Assembly (NCBI GenBank): GCA_039566865.1
Contig: CM076949.1
Span: forward strand, 9,959,501 to 10,023,500
DNA: 64,000 bases
Source: Aurelia coerulea
Taxonomy: Eukaryota; Cnidaria; Scyphozoa; Semaeostomeae; Ulmaridae
Direction of reading: 5' to 3'
Below, one piece after another: positions 22,801 through 34,025 of this stretch (its first letter is position 1; each line of letters begins with the position of its first letter). A model generated the notes under the pieces. The model was given only the letters and a program-made list of their open reading frames with translations, searched no databases and had not been told where the DNA came from. The translations under genes and the position numbers were made by a program.

Positions 22801-23212
22801 TAAGTTGGTTGTAGCCCAAAGCGAATTAGGCAGTCGTTGAGATGAGATGGTTGCCTGGTGAGCATTGAGATGAGATGTTTACCTTAAGTTAAGTTAATGA
22901 AATAGCCATCCATGAGGTGGTTGCCTGTTTTTTATGGCGGAAGATAATTGAAGTAACCATCAAGATGAGGTGAGTCCCTGTTTAGAGGGTTGTAAAGGGT
23001 ATTTCGTGAAACGCGATCTGCAATATTTTTGGCCATATTTTCTTCTTGTGAAACGCGAAAAGCCAGTGTTTATTGACCGAGTAAACGCTATATTCTTAGT
23101 GAAATTAAACATTTTATTTTCGTGATTCGTGATCTTCACCCCCTTTACCATCCTCTGCTTATGGTGGATTAATATCAAATTCAAATAAATTTACAACAAC
23201 AGCAATGGAAGA

Positions 23213-23296
23213 TGATTGCACGGCCCACTGTAAATCAGTCCTTTGACTGACGTGGCCACCATGCCTAAAGAAATTAAAATCAAATCAAATCAAATT
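23213..23296 (+). repeat. LINE 3' tail fragment
   Basis: CACGGCCCACTGTAAATCAG and GACTGACGTGGCCACC match, in the opposite orientation, the 3' UTR of the LINE at 12.9-13.0 kb. It ends in AATCAAATC-type repeats. It is a solo tail inside the cargo of copy B. Confidence 0.7.
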
Positions 23297-23931
23297 GGAA
23301 TCATGTTGGAATGGCCATCGAGATGAGGTGGTTACCTGTTTATAGCAGCATTTTGGCAATCGTGTGAGTTCAGATGTTGCCTTGCAATTGTTTTTTTTTC
23401 ACTTCTCGCAGGACGATAAAACAAAGAAATCTTATCAAGTTTACTTTGTTTATAGCAGTATTTTGGCAATCGTGTGAGTTTAGATGTTGCCTTGCGAATG
23501 TTTTTTCACTTCTCGCAGGGCGATAAAACAAAGAAATCTTACTCAGCTTACTTTGTGCATAAAAACTAAAAGCAAATTTTATCTAAAGAAGCTAAGCCGA
23601 GCTGGCCGAGCCAAACAAGAAATGCCAGAGTGGGGTGTTCTCTCATCTTCGGTAGGGGTCCAGGAGGCTACATTCTTTTTCTCGGATATTTGGGGGTTGG
23701 GGGAACACATGTGTTCTGTGGTGGAGAAAAAATCTAAACATTTTTCTTTAACCCCCAACTATTTCGGTTGCTGCGGGAGTGCACATTTGACCAGTGCATT
23801 TGAAATCCCAAACTTTGGCCCCGGTGATGAGAGAACACTGCCATTGGTGTCTGGCAACTGGCAAATTTTATATTTGTGATTGTTCTCAGCTCTGAGGGGC
23901 CACATTATTTTTAACTGAAGCAAGAATTAAA

Positions 23932-24830
23932 TAGGGATAAGAATGAAATTTTATATCCCAGTTAATTCGCGGAAGATGCTGCGAGCGTTTGCTTATAAAA
24001 GGTGTCCCACAACCTTGATTAAGTTTCATTTTGTTTATGGCATGGGTAACTACACGTATCACTCAATTATCAGCAGATCGTTTTATTCACTTTTCTAATA
24101 ATTTAGCACGCTGCATGCATTGCGCCTTGTTGTTTTTGCAAACGAAAACTTTTCAGCAATCACTTTTTGTGCTCGGTGATTCGTAAATTTGTTCGTTGTT
24201 ACATGCGTAAAAACACGTATCATTCAATTCCCAGAAGATTGTTTATTCACTTTTTGAGTTATTTGGAACACTGCTAGCCTCGCATTTGGCTGGTTTTCAA
24301 AAGAATACTTTTATCAGAAGCGTAGAAATACGTTGACCAACAAAGCAGTCAATCTTTCGCAGTATGCGTGTTGTAGACAATAGATTTGGAAATCTTTCGA
24401 TTTGGTTTTCGCATTCAGTTTAAAAGCCAAAATTGTGTGAAGTTGCCTTCGCATTTGGACATTGAAGGCAAAGCAGAAAGGCGTGGTAAAGATCTGGCAT
24501 TTCGTAAGGTTTTGCGATTTCTTTCACCCGCCCACCCACAACCTAACCTAAAATCGCACCATGCCCCTTTATTTCATGACGGGGATGTCTGTCTCTGCCA
24601 TGGACATTGAGTGCACTGGTTTGTGGAGAAAAAATCTAAACATTTTTCTCTAACCCCCAACTATTTCGGTTGCTGCGGGAGTGCACATTTGACCAGTGCA
24701 TTTGAAATCCCAAACTTTGGCCCCGGTGATGAGAGAACACTGCCATTGGTGTCTGGCAACTGGCAAATTTTATATTTGTGATTGTTCTCAGCTCTGAGGG
24801 GCCACATTATTTTTAACTGAAGCAAGAATT
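23932..24830 (+). mobile_element. TAGGGATAAG element, copy C (about 0.9 kb)
   Basis: A short-form copy directly abutting copy B (one extra A between them) in the same orientation. It runs from TAGGGATAAG to CAAGAATTAA. It contains the roughly 100-bp segment (24529-24627) shared with A and D that is replaced in B. Confidence 0.75.
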
Positions 24831-24834
24831 AATG

Positions 24835-26751
24835 AATATTATCAGATCACTTAATTCTCAAAAGGCTCATGGCTGGGATGAAATATCTGTGAGAATGATA
24901 AAATTAAGTGATGCTGCATTAGTTGTCCCGCTGAAGATAATATTCGCGAACTGTTTGAGTTGTGGTCTTTTCCCCCAAATATGGAAATGTGCAAATGTTG
25001 TGCCTGTGCACAAAAAGAATGAGAAAAATGTCAAAGGTAACTACCGTCCAATCTCCCTTCTTCCTATTTTTGGCAAAATACTTGAAAAGTTAATATATGA
25101 TTCTTTATATTCACACCTTGTCTCATGTGAGCTACTTAATCCAAACCAGTCAGGTTTTCGTCCAGGTGACTCAACGATAAACCAGCTAATCTCCATAACT
25201 CACACCATCTTTAAAGCTTTCGACTGCAATCCGCCGCTTGATGTTCGTTCTGTTTATCTTGATATCTCCAAAGCCTTTGACAGGGTGTGGCATTATGGTC
25301 TTGTCTACAAACTTAAACGATGTGGTGTTTCAGGACAGCTCCTTTCTCTTATCCAGAGTTTTCTTAGAGATCGAAAGCAGCGAACTGTTTTGAACGGAAA
25401 ATGCTCTGTTTGGGGAGATATCTCAGCCGGAGTACCTCAGGGCTCTATTTTGGGGCCCTTGTTTTTCCTTTTTTACATAAATGATCTTACTGAAAATCTG
25501 AAGTGCAATGTCAAACTTTTCGCCGACGATACATCACTATTTACCGTTGTACATGATAAAAACACAGCTGCCAATGATATGAACCATGACTTAGAGTTGA
25601 TAAGACAGTGGGCTCATGACTGGAGGATGTCATTCAATCCTGATCCGCAAAAGCAAGCTGTAGAAGTAATTTTTTCAAGGAAAAGAAATAAAATTGATCA
25701 TCCAATGATCCGTTTTAACAATACACCTGTGAAGAAAGTAGATGAACATAAGCATTTAGGACTTTTTCTTGACTCAAAGCTTTCATTTGCTGCCCACATC
25801 AAGGCAGCTATCACTAAAACACGTAGGGGTATCGGTTTGCTGAAATATCTTTCCAAATATCTCCCCAGACATACACTTAATGAAATATACAAGCTGTACG
25901 TGCGACCACATCTAGACTACGGGGATGTCATTTATCATATTCCAGCAAAAGTATGTGCATTTAGTGGAAATACAATTTTGCCAAATGTCATGGAGAAGCT
26001 AGAGTCCATTCAATATTCTGCTGCTCTTGCTGTTTCAGGAACATGGAAGGGTACGTCGAGAGAGAAGCTGTATGCAGAGCTTGGCTGGGAATCGCTAAGT
26101 CTCCGTCGGTGGAGCAGACGCCTTACCCTGTTCTACAAGTTTATAAATTATCTAGCTCCTGACTATACTACAGATCCAATCCCACCACAACGGCAGTCAC
26201 GATACTCTCTTCGCAAGCAGGATGTCATTGGGCGAATAAGGGCAAGGACAGAAAAATTCCAATCTAGCTTCTATCCTCACTGCCTTTCAGAGTGGAACAA
26301 GCTGGATTCAGAAATTAGACTTGCGCCTTCCATTGCTGCTTTCAAGACAAAGCTGCTATCAAAAATTCGCCCCCTGCCAAAATCTGTCTTCAGGATACAC
26401 GACCCAACAGGTCTATCTTATCTTACACAACTTCGGGTTGGTCTCAGTAAATTGAACTTTCACAAATTCAAGCATAATTTCAGAGATACCATAAACCCAA
26501 TGTGCCCAACTAATGATGGCATTGAGGACACGGAACACTTTTTGTTGCTCTGCCCTTCCTTTGAAGTATTACGAAGAGACCTTCTCGCTGGAGTTTCCTC
26601 TTTATTACGACCACATGGATTCACCAATCCTTCAAATGATGTTCTACTAAAGATTTTAATGTATGGTGATAACGATCTTCCAGATGATGTTAATAAAAAC
26701 ATACTTCTTTTAACTCTGCGTTTTATCCATAAAACTGGCCGATTTGATTAG
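24835..26751 (+). CDS. CR1/L2-like LINE ORF2, 3' part: reverse transcriptase
   Basis: Continues the LINE polyprotein from 18959. RT motifs are in order: VVPVHKKNEKNVKGNYRPIS, NPNQSGFRPGDSTINQL, YLDISKAFDRVWHYGL (motif A Asp), AGVPQGSILGPLFFLFYIND (motif B) and VKLFADDTSLF (motif C, FADD). Thumb and C-terminal region follow: KYLSKYLPRHTLNEIYKLYV, then a Cys/His segment (NPMCPTNDGIEDTEHFLLLC) and RFIHKTGRFD at the stop. The frame is fully open with all catalytic residues present, so apart from the 5.9-kb interruption the enzyme looks competent. The ATG at 24832 lies at the insertion junction and is not the native start. Confidence 0.92.
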   Translation, partial: NIIRSLNSQKAHGWDEISVRMIKLSDAALVVPLKIIFANCLSCGLFPQIWKCANVVPVHKKNEKNVKGNYRPISLLPIFGKILEKLIYDSLYSHLVSCELLNPNQSGFRPGDSTINQLISITHTIFKAFDCNPPLDVRSVYLDISKAFDRVWHYGLVYKLKRCGVSGQLLSLIQSFLRDRKQRTVLNGKCSVWGDISAGVPQGSILGPLFFLFYINDLTENLKCNVKLFADDTSLFTVVHDKNTAANDMNHDLELIRQWAHDWRMSFNPDPQKQAVEVIFSRKRNKIDHPMIRFNNTPVKKVDEHKHLGLFLDSKLSFAAHIKAAITKTRRGIGLLKYLSKYLPRHTLNEIYKLYVRPHLDYGDVIYHIPAKVCAFSGNTILPNVMEKLESIQYSAALAVSGTWKGTSREKLYAELGWESLSLRRWSRRLTLFYKFINYLAPDYTTDPIPPQRQSRYSLRKQDVIGRIRARTEKFQSSFYPHCLSEWNKLDSEIRLAPSIAAFKTKLLSKIRPLPKSVFRIHDPTGLSYLTQLRVGLSKLNFHKFKHNFRDTINPMCPTNDGIEDTEHFLLLCPSFEVLRRDLLAGVSSLLRPHGFTNPSNDVLLKILMYGDNDLPDDVNKNILLLTLRFIHKTGRFD

Positions 26752-27004
26752 CAAGTCCCTAAATCATACAACCACCATCCCTCTTTTAGTAAGCGCTATT
26801 TTTTTTTCTCTTTCTTCTTTCTCTAGTTGTTACGTATTGTGCTATGTTCGTTTTTTCTGTTTTATGTTGCCATAAGGTAGTCATTGTTTTTCGCTCCTAA
26901 TGGTATTGTTTTAGTAGTAGGGTATAGTATATTGTAAGTAGTTTAGTTAGTAATTCGTTTTGTAAGCTTTTAATGGAATGTAAAAAAAAAAAAAAAAAAA
27001 AAAA
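26752..27004 (+). other. LINE 3' UTR and poly(A) tail
   Basis: T-rich 3' UTR ends in a run of about 23 A (26982-27004), marking the 3' end of the inserted LINE. DNA-element sequence resumes after it. Confidence 0.75.
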
Positions 27005-27309
27005 ATTTTTGTAAACTTCCGCACAAGCGTTATTTCAACGATTGGCCTGTTGCCAAAATCTGTAGTAGTTACAATAAAGTGCCGCCCCAAAAGCCGTAAC
27101 AAAATCAAAAATGCAACAAGACTCCATTCTCCATGACGCTTACTCGCTTGTCTTTTTAACCCCCTTGATACAGGAACACAACCTGCACCAAAGCATAAAT
27201 TCAATGAAATTACAAAAGAAAAGACATTTCTTTATATCCTTGAAAATAAAATTACATTTCTCCCAAGATAGTACGAAGTCTCGTACAGCAGCTTACAATT
27301 AATTGATTA

Positions 27310-27579
27310 AACGAAAAGTTTTCTTTTTGTCCATTCATGTCGATTCTTTAGAAAATTTGATTAAGGTTTTTTTATTGTTTTCAGTGTATTCGAAAACGAA
27401 AATTTTAAGAAACTCGCTTGTAGTTCTAAAACATGAAAACAGAAAAATTTGCAAAAAATCCTAGAATCTAATTCAGGCTTTCTGCTAAAGATTAAGTCAT
27501 AAATCTTCAAAATCGGTCCTGTGTAAGATTTATCGTGACCTGCCAAAAGTGCATAGTTTATTTTGGCGCACCCGGTAGT
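27310..27579. repeat. Right long TIR of the interrupted DNA element
   Basis: Inverted partner of 16851-17115; the outer end reads GCGCACCCGGTAGT. The bases between the poly(A) at 27004 and this arm are the remaining interior of the element and hold no gene. Confidence 0.75.
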
Positions 27580-28326
27580 TTTGCGGGAAAAATGCAGGTT
27601 TTCCCTCCAACCCTACCTTCGGGAGGGTGATTTGCTTTTCGGGAGATGGGCTAGTTCCCTCTGAGCCCAACCTGCCCTAATGATGAGAAAAGCCGATTAA
27701 CGGGTTTTTAAAAATTTGCATAAGTTGTAATATGTAAACCGATTGACGGGCATTTGAAGAATTTGCATTCATTGAAAGTACGTAAATGAGGAGTCCCTTT
27801 TTACAGGGATTGAGCGATTTTTGTTTTGTTTTTAATTAGAATGTACTGCCTTTGGTGAATGATTTATGACAAGGGCAGTCAGCTTAATTGCAATTTGTTA
27901 TACTGGCCTATGAAGATTTGGACCCAATAAAAGGTCTTCATTGTTTTTTCTATCAAGATTAAAAAACTACAATACCCATCTTACACCACACTGTACCATC
28001 CATAGTGAAGAAAGACATGAAAGTCACCGGGTCTTCACTATGGATGGCGCCTACAATTCAAATCAATTTTTAATACACAAAACAAAGAACAAAAACGACA
28101 AAACCAAAGACACATCACACAAAACAGACAATAAAACAACAAAGCCAAGGCAGATTATTGGTCAAAATGGAAGATTTGAACTTTTAAACTCGTAGGTGTA
28201 AAAAGAGACTAAAACAAATTTCAGTGTTTGTTCCGGTTTTTTCCGGTAATGTCGAACGACAAAGAAAGAAAAGGAGAACACAACATAAAACTAATAGGGA
28301 ACTGCTGTTGCTAATATGGCATCGCT
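27580..28326. other. No recognisable gene; 16-bp hairpin inside
   Basis: Non-coding sequence. A perfect 16-bp inverted repeat (CCATCCATAGTGAAGA at 27996-28011 and its complement at 28032-28047) has a 20-base loop. Confidence 0.5.
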
Positions 28327-29486
28327 GGATCAATCAAATCGGCCAGAATTTTTGAGAAATGAGATCGTCGCATCCAGTATTACTCTATTTTCAATAGTAC
28401 CTAAGGATGGATTTCCAAGCAAAAGTCGATCACAAAGAGTATCATCATCTATATCATTGATGCTGGCGATATCTAGTCCTGGGACATCAGAGAGCTGGTC
28501 AAAGAGATCTCCACGAAGTACATCGTAGAGGGAGCAATGCAGGAGAAAGTGCTTGTTATTTTCATTGTCTTTACCACAAAAACAAAAACAAACTGGGCTG
28601 AGGCAGTCAAAAGCATGTTTGAAGCGATGTTCGTTTAGAGCACTGAACTGGACACAGAGTTTTGTCAACAGCTTGCACCCGAAATGTCGCAAGTTTTGTG
28701 TGTAGAGTTTCTAATTGGTCTAACAATTGCAAGCAATTTATATTTTTAGTGACACAGGGATTTAGAATTTCTTGTCTCGTCGTCGAGTAAATTCCATTCG
28801 AATAATGTATTATGAAAATACGTGCTAGCAAAACTATTCTGCAGACTGGTTGTTCAACACAAAAGGGATTTCTCAGACTGTACTGCAATTTTCGCTCTTG
28901 GGGTAGTTCGCTATACAAGTATTCAGGTGATTTGGATTTGATAAGGGAGAAGAAATGACACAAATCTACGATACCACCTTCTATCATACAATGTTTCCCA
29001 ACGTAGCTCATTAAACAGTCTCTGCCTGTTTGTACCTCTCCATGTTCCAGTCACTGCTAGTGCAGCAAGATACTGCGTTCGTTCAAGCTTTTGTGTGAAG
29101 GCCAAGCGCATGTCAGGGTCAAATTTGTGGTAGATTATATCGCCGTAGTCGAGACGTGGTCTTACATGTAGCTTTTATACATATCAAGAACCTCTCTGGA
29201 AACATACCTGGAAAGATACTTTATCATCCCAATTCCTCTCCTTGCTTTAACAATAGCTTCATTAACATGACTTTGGAAATACAATTTAGAATCAAATATC
29301 ATACCAAGATGCTTATGTTCAATTTTTACAATATCACTGCTACCAAGCCTAACTAAGGGTTGGGTGGACTGGATTATTCCGCTTACAAGAAAACAAGACT
29401 TCTTCTGTTTTATCTGCATTAAACTTCATTTTCCATTGCCATGCGCCCAGGTACGAAGTTTTTCGAGATCACGTTTGCATGCGCAA
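28327..29486 (-). pseudogene. CR1/L2-like LINE RT C-terminal fragment
   Basis: Minus-strand remnant of the same broad LINE type as the one at 17-27 kb. Pieces in several frames: MKFNADKTEEV (about 29430), HLGMIFDSKLYFQSHVNEAI, ARRGIGMIKYLSRYVS, QYLAALAVTGTWRGTNRQRL, SLRNPFCVEQPV, then a Cys-rich segment with HFLLHCSLYDVLRGDLFDQL and SFLKNSGRFD at the end. At least three frame changes and loss of the endonuclease and RT palm make it non-functional. The ending GRFD matches the GRFD end of the intact LINE. Confidence 0.85.
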
Positions 29487-30885
29487 GGACAAAAATGAAA
29501 TCAAGGAATGCAGTATCCACAGGTGTGCCGCATGACCAAAGCCATACAATGAAGATGCAGAAGGGCACTGTTATGACCGAAGTCCAAATGAACAGGTACA
29601 AATAGGCGAGACATAATGAAAAAGAAAGGGCCATCTCAACAATAGGAGTGTTGTAAAGGGCATTTCGTACAATACAACTCTTATAATTTGCTATTCCTGC
29701 ACGCCATCCATTGACTCCTATGGGCATTTAAAAGGATGAAAGATATCTTTGACAATTGTCACGAGGGCTCGTGCCAGTGGGAACAGTTGCGATTTTAGCA
29801 GTAGCAAGGAAAAACATACACAATACAAGTTAAATCTAAATAAGAACAATGAAAGAGTTAGAAAAAACAACAAACAAGATTGGATCACAAAGAATTCAAT
29901 CATGGGGCTGTTTTGTTTTGGTGGAACAGTAGGGTCAATTATGTACGAAAATACATTTTAGAATTACAGGTTCAAAAAAAATAAGATACGCTTGTTCTCT
30001 CGTTTGCTTTTGGGGATTTGTAATCGAGATACAAAAGAGAAAAACTGTCATGATCTGAACTATACCGAAAGTTTCACGTACGATGGATTGAATTCTTTGT
30101 TTGTCACATTCATAAGCTGTAAACAACAACGGTAGGAGACAAATAGTTCAACAACAAAAGTAACACTACTTCGAAAACTGTGGCCCATCTCAAAGCCCCT
30201 GTCGCACAATTTTGCATCGCAAAAAAAGGGTGGGTAATTGTAAACTATTTTTACTCGGTTATTCACCCAAGTTCATTTGATGGCTCAGTGTACAAGCCCA
30301 ACACAACAGTGTATTCTATTACACGTTTTTCTCTTGTAAGAAACTGGTCTAAAAATTGCACTGAGACGGCCAGACAACCCAAGAAATTCTAGTACTACAC
30401 GTTTCTGTTCATAAGAAACTCGGATCAGCACCCGGCACCAAAAGCTCCCCAATTTCGCACGAAAATGTCGGTGTTTTAGTAGTTCAAGTTTCTTAATTAG
30501 TTTCTCATTTTTGGGCCTAAAATTACGATATTGTTCAAATTTGAGGCTTCTTCTCGACCGGCCATCGCAGTAATAGTTTCCCACAAACCATTTTCCCAGA
30601 AAAAACGCGTATGGGTGAGAAATATTCAGAAACAAATTAGGAAACTGCTGTGCCAAATACGAAAATGTTCATGCTGCATCAGAAAACTCCCAGTACCATG
30701 GCCCAATCCAAGCCACCCACAAAAAGAACACGTAAGTGATATGAAATGGGTGAGTTTGTCCGTGAATTGATCAAATATTTACACTCAATTTTTGCTCGAA
30801 TACTGTTGTGTGACAAGAGCTCCAAGACAAACAAGGATCACTTACCAAGACGGGGATAAATTTTCAAAAGAAAAAAGAAATGTTA
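29487..30885. other. No recognisable feature
   Basis: Several open frames up to about 120 codons on both strands, with no known motif and no codon pattern suggesting a gene. No repeat relation to the rest of the window was seen. Confidence 0.35.
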
Positions 30886-31675
30886 TTATGTTAATCCATC
30901 ATCATCCATACTGTCTGCTAGGTCTGCTAGTTTCTCTTCTAATTTTCTAAGTGAGTTGAAAAATAAAAATGATCCGTCCTTGAGTTTCGCTACGGTATTG
31001 CAGTTTATGTCCGCAAAAACAAAATCAATACACTCCAAACCTTTAACCAACTCTGCAGCATCATTTAATAGACCTAGTCGTTTCTTCGTTAGATCCAATC
31101 TTACTCGAACTCCTCCTCCAGCTTTCTTGCGACCCCTATAAACTGCTGTACGCTCAGAGAATGACTTGAAACGTGCAGTCACTTGTTGTGATTGCTTCCC
31201 ATGTTTGTCCTCTGTGACTTTGCCAATCCGATGCGCTCTGTCGATGGCTTCTTTTCCAACTCCACAATCCATTTTTCTCCATATTATCAGCAACTTTCTT
31301 AACGCAGTCTTCTCTTTTTCCGTCTTTCGGTAATGCAATACCATGGAAACGTAAGCAAAAACGCCTACTGTACTGCTCGTTCTCCTCAATTCTAGCATCC
31401 AGTGCACCAAGAACGGCAAGCTTACTCTCGAGGACATGCACACATTCTTCTAGGGCATTTAATCTTCGATCTTGTTCTTCGAATCTGTCTTCCAGTTTGG
31501 TTGTTAATTTGTCGATGATAGCATCGATATAATCTGAATTTGGGAGATTTGCGACATCTTTCCTGATAGGTGCAAGAGCATTCTCGATCAAGTCTTTCAG
31601 CTGACGCGTGCTCGTTGAAATTGTTGGACACGATGGTGTTGATTTAGGCCCGTCAGCATCTCCAGTGCTCGTCAT
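30886..31675 (-). pseudogene. L1-type ORF1-like protein, single frameshift
   Basis: Resembles the RNA-binding ORF1 protein of L1/Tx1-type LINEs (Transposase_22-like). ATG at 31675. An N-terminal low-complexity start leads into a predicted coiled coil (LTTKLEDRFEEQDRRLNALE and on), then ENEQYSRRFCLRFHGI, IDRAHRIGK, QQVTARFKSFSERTAVYRGR and a C-terminal domain ending LEEKLADLADSMDDDGLT. The only break is a one-base frame change in an A5 run (plus-strand T run near 31271-31275). No matching ORF2 follows downstream (below 30886), so it is a fragment, or a derived standalone gene. Assembly error at the homopolymer is possible. Confidence 0.7.
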
Positions 31676-33657
31676 AATGATTTAGTAATTAATGGCAAAA
31701 AGACCAACAAATATGTTTTTTTACGTAATATCTTTGAAATGGAACCTTTAATAAACCAGTAACTGACCCATTCTGCTCGAATTTAGTGATAAATTCACAT
31801 TTTTGCTCGGAGCTTGTGAAGGCGTGACCGCATCCGAGATCTGCACGTGACAACTGACAAGATACTTCATTGTTAATATCTGCTTCCTTATTGTCATTAG
31901 CCGGTAGCTCAGCTTATCGAAACGGCTTTCAAGGACTATTTTTGTGCATCAGAAGGCTGTGATTACTGAGTTTTGATAGAATTTTAACCAAAATTATGAC
32001 CACAAGCGACCTACAAGGTGAGCAATTTTTCGTCCGACGTTGCTCACAGGAAATCATCATGTGAGACATCAAACAGAACTGCTTGCTATTATAAGGAATA
32101 GTTTTGAATCTGTATTGTTTATAATTTCAGCCAATTCATATGGCTTGGATTATGGATTAATAAGTTTTGCCTGCTATATGGAAATTCTTGTTCAATGATT
32201 CATGAGCCTTTTGCTTTCTGACTCATTGGAACGATGATGGTAGAAACAATATGAGCAGAAATAGCGGAACCAAGTCAATAGAGCATTCAGCATAGAGAAC
32301 ATTCCAGCAAGGCCTGGATTATCTTATGTAGAACTTCAATTTGGTTAAAATAATCACTTTGTAATCAAAAATTAATGTACATATGGATTTGTGTATCGCC
32401 CAATTGATGGTTGTTCTTCTTCTCCTGGCCCTGTTCAAAAAGTTGATATAAAACATCTTGTTGGAAAAGCTCAAAGAAGCTCTAGTTTCTTAGTCCTCTA
32501 CCAATAGATATTTTCCCCAAAACCTACAGGGGCCAATTGAGAGCAAACTTAAAAAAAAGAAACAAAATAGTGCGTTACAATTCACTGACTTATGCTGGCA
32601 AAATTGACAAGGCCATCTTCAATATTCTTATAGACGTTGCTGATCTCATGTTTAACGAAAACTAAAGCTCTTACATATGCGTATCTTGTCTTCGCGGAGT
32701 TTAGCCTAGAAGAGCAGTCTAGCCTGGAGCTTGATAGATAAAAGTGTAACGTGATGAAATGAGCCTTATTACTGATATGAGATCAGCTCGACTAGATTTC
32801 ATATGGCCTCAAAATTTGTTTCAAGGTGTTTCTAACCGATAGATCGGATAGTGTGATTATATCATAGACCTAAAAGCTAACACTATGGTGCATTAGGCGT
32901 TCCTCTCACTTGTTGTGCCTAGTTTAGAGCAGCGACAAGCGATACGGCACAAGAAGGATAACTAATTTTCATTTCTTGATTATACTCGCAAACTTTGGTC
33001 TTTTGTCGTCCTCTTTTCTCTCTCCTCTGGTTTTGTCTTCTGGGGGTTTATCTAAGAACCTTTACACTCGGCTAGCGCAGGTTCCAGATAGTCAAAGCTA
33101 GGGGGTCTTGCCGTCTTTTTGTATTTTGCATCTGATCTATATATTTTTCTTCTTTTTGCTTGTTCACACCAGATCTCAAGAATTGATTCGAGAAAGCCGC
33201 GATTCAACTACTTTTCAGGGAAACGCAGCAGAGAACCAGAATCGTTTAATTGTACTTGTTTGTTGTGACCTCTAAGACGGAGGCCCCCTAGTTCGTCTCT
33301 CTGGGAGCCAACGTTCTTGTCAAGATAATTATGTTCTACCGTATGTTTAAGGAATATTATTTCTAATGCAATAAAAATTCTTCATCTGTTCACTTTATGA
33401 ACATAACCAAGGCACATATAGAGGCTGCATCTGTCAAACAAAACTTTAACCAAGTCCCATTTTTGGGTTTGAAAATTTCAGGATAAGAAATGGAACTCGC
33501 CTGTTTTTTATAGAGTTCATTTGGGAGTAAACTCAAAGGCTCTGCAAGTTATGATGAGATGATGAAAAAGTTGACATTCTTATATAATCTCTGAAAAAAG
33601 AACATCTTTTACAGCAGGACATCTTTTGACATTAATTCATAGCTAAGAAATCATAAT
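31676..33657. other. No recognisable feature
   Basis: About 2 kb of AT-rich sequence with no long open frame, known repeat or RNA gene that I could identify. The first part could be the 5' UTR of the ORF1-bearing LINE. Confidence 0.4.
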
Positions 33658-33757
33658 CATGAACCATGTAAAGAGATATAGATATTGAGTTGGATATTAA
33701 AAAACTACTCTGGCTTACATATGAGCACCTGCTTGACAAAAATTGGCTATTCCTTTC
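33658..33757. repeat. Left flank of element II, duplicated at 36.78-36.89 kb
   Basis: About 100 bp (containing GATATTGAGTTGGATATTA and CTTGACAAAAATTGGCTATT) recurs at 36780-36886 with few differences. There it is continuous with the sequence found right of element II, so it marks the empty site. Confidence 0.85.
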
Positions 33758-33759
33758 TA

Positions 33760-34025
33760 CAATGCCTGCCAAAAGTCTTGGAACACCTTTGCTATTTTTG
33801 CATTTTTTTGCGATTTCCCCCTCTCCCCCTCAGAACAATGTTGTTCTGTGATGACAAAATGGGGATGGCAGGACGATTCGCGACTCTGATGGAATGCTAG
33901 GACAATAACCTTGCAAATCAACATTGTTTTGGGGGTGAGGGGGTGTTTAAGCCTAATCGCTATGGTTAGAACTGCGGATTGTCAAGAAATGGCCTAAGTG
34001 TTCCAAGGACTTTTGGCAGGCATTG
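33760..34025 (+). repeat. Element II left terminal module (266 bp)
   Basis: Palindrome-ended module with a C-rich tract, AACAATGTTG, CAACATTG and a G-rich tract, the same nested plan as the element I modules. Direct copy at 35657-35922. Confidence 0.85.

Larger units (their letters stand above)
19554..23720. other. Cargo region of copy B, no recognisable gene
   Basis: About 4.2 kb specific to copy B. It contains a poly-T tract (about 19905-19930), a 706-bp tandem duplication, a short minisatellite and a LINE 3' tail. No long open frame or known domain was seen. It could be captured genomic sequence or the ancestral interior lost from the short copies. Confidence 0.5.
18960..23930 (+). mobile_element. 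TAGGGATAAG element, copy B, with about 4.2 kb cargo
   Basis: Starts at the TAGGGATAAG end and matches copy C to about 19553 (ending TTTCTTTCAC). The two then diverge: copies A, C and D have about 100 bp here, copy B has 19554-23720. Similarity resumes at about 23721 (GTGGAGAAAAAATC) and runs to CAAGAATTAA at 23930. Copy C follows immediately in the same orientation. Together they interrupt the LINE reading frame. No transposase or Rep/helicase was found in the cargo. Confidence 0.7.

Noticed and set aside
18960..24830. Typical Helitron
   Set aside because: Tandem insertion, an end hairpin and cargo fit, but the 5' TC and 3' CTRR ends and the Rep/helicase are absent; left unclassified.
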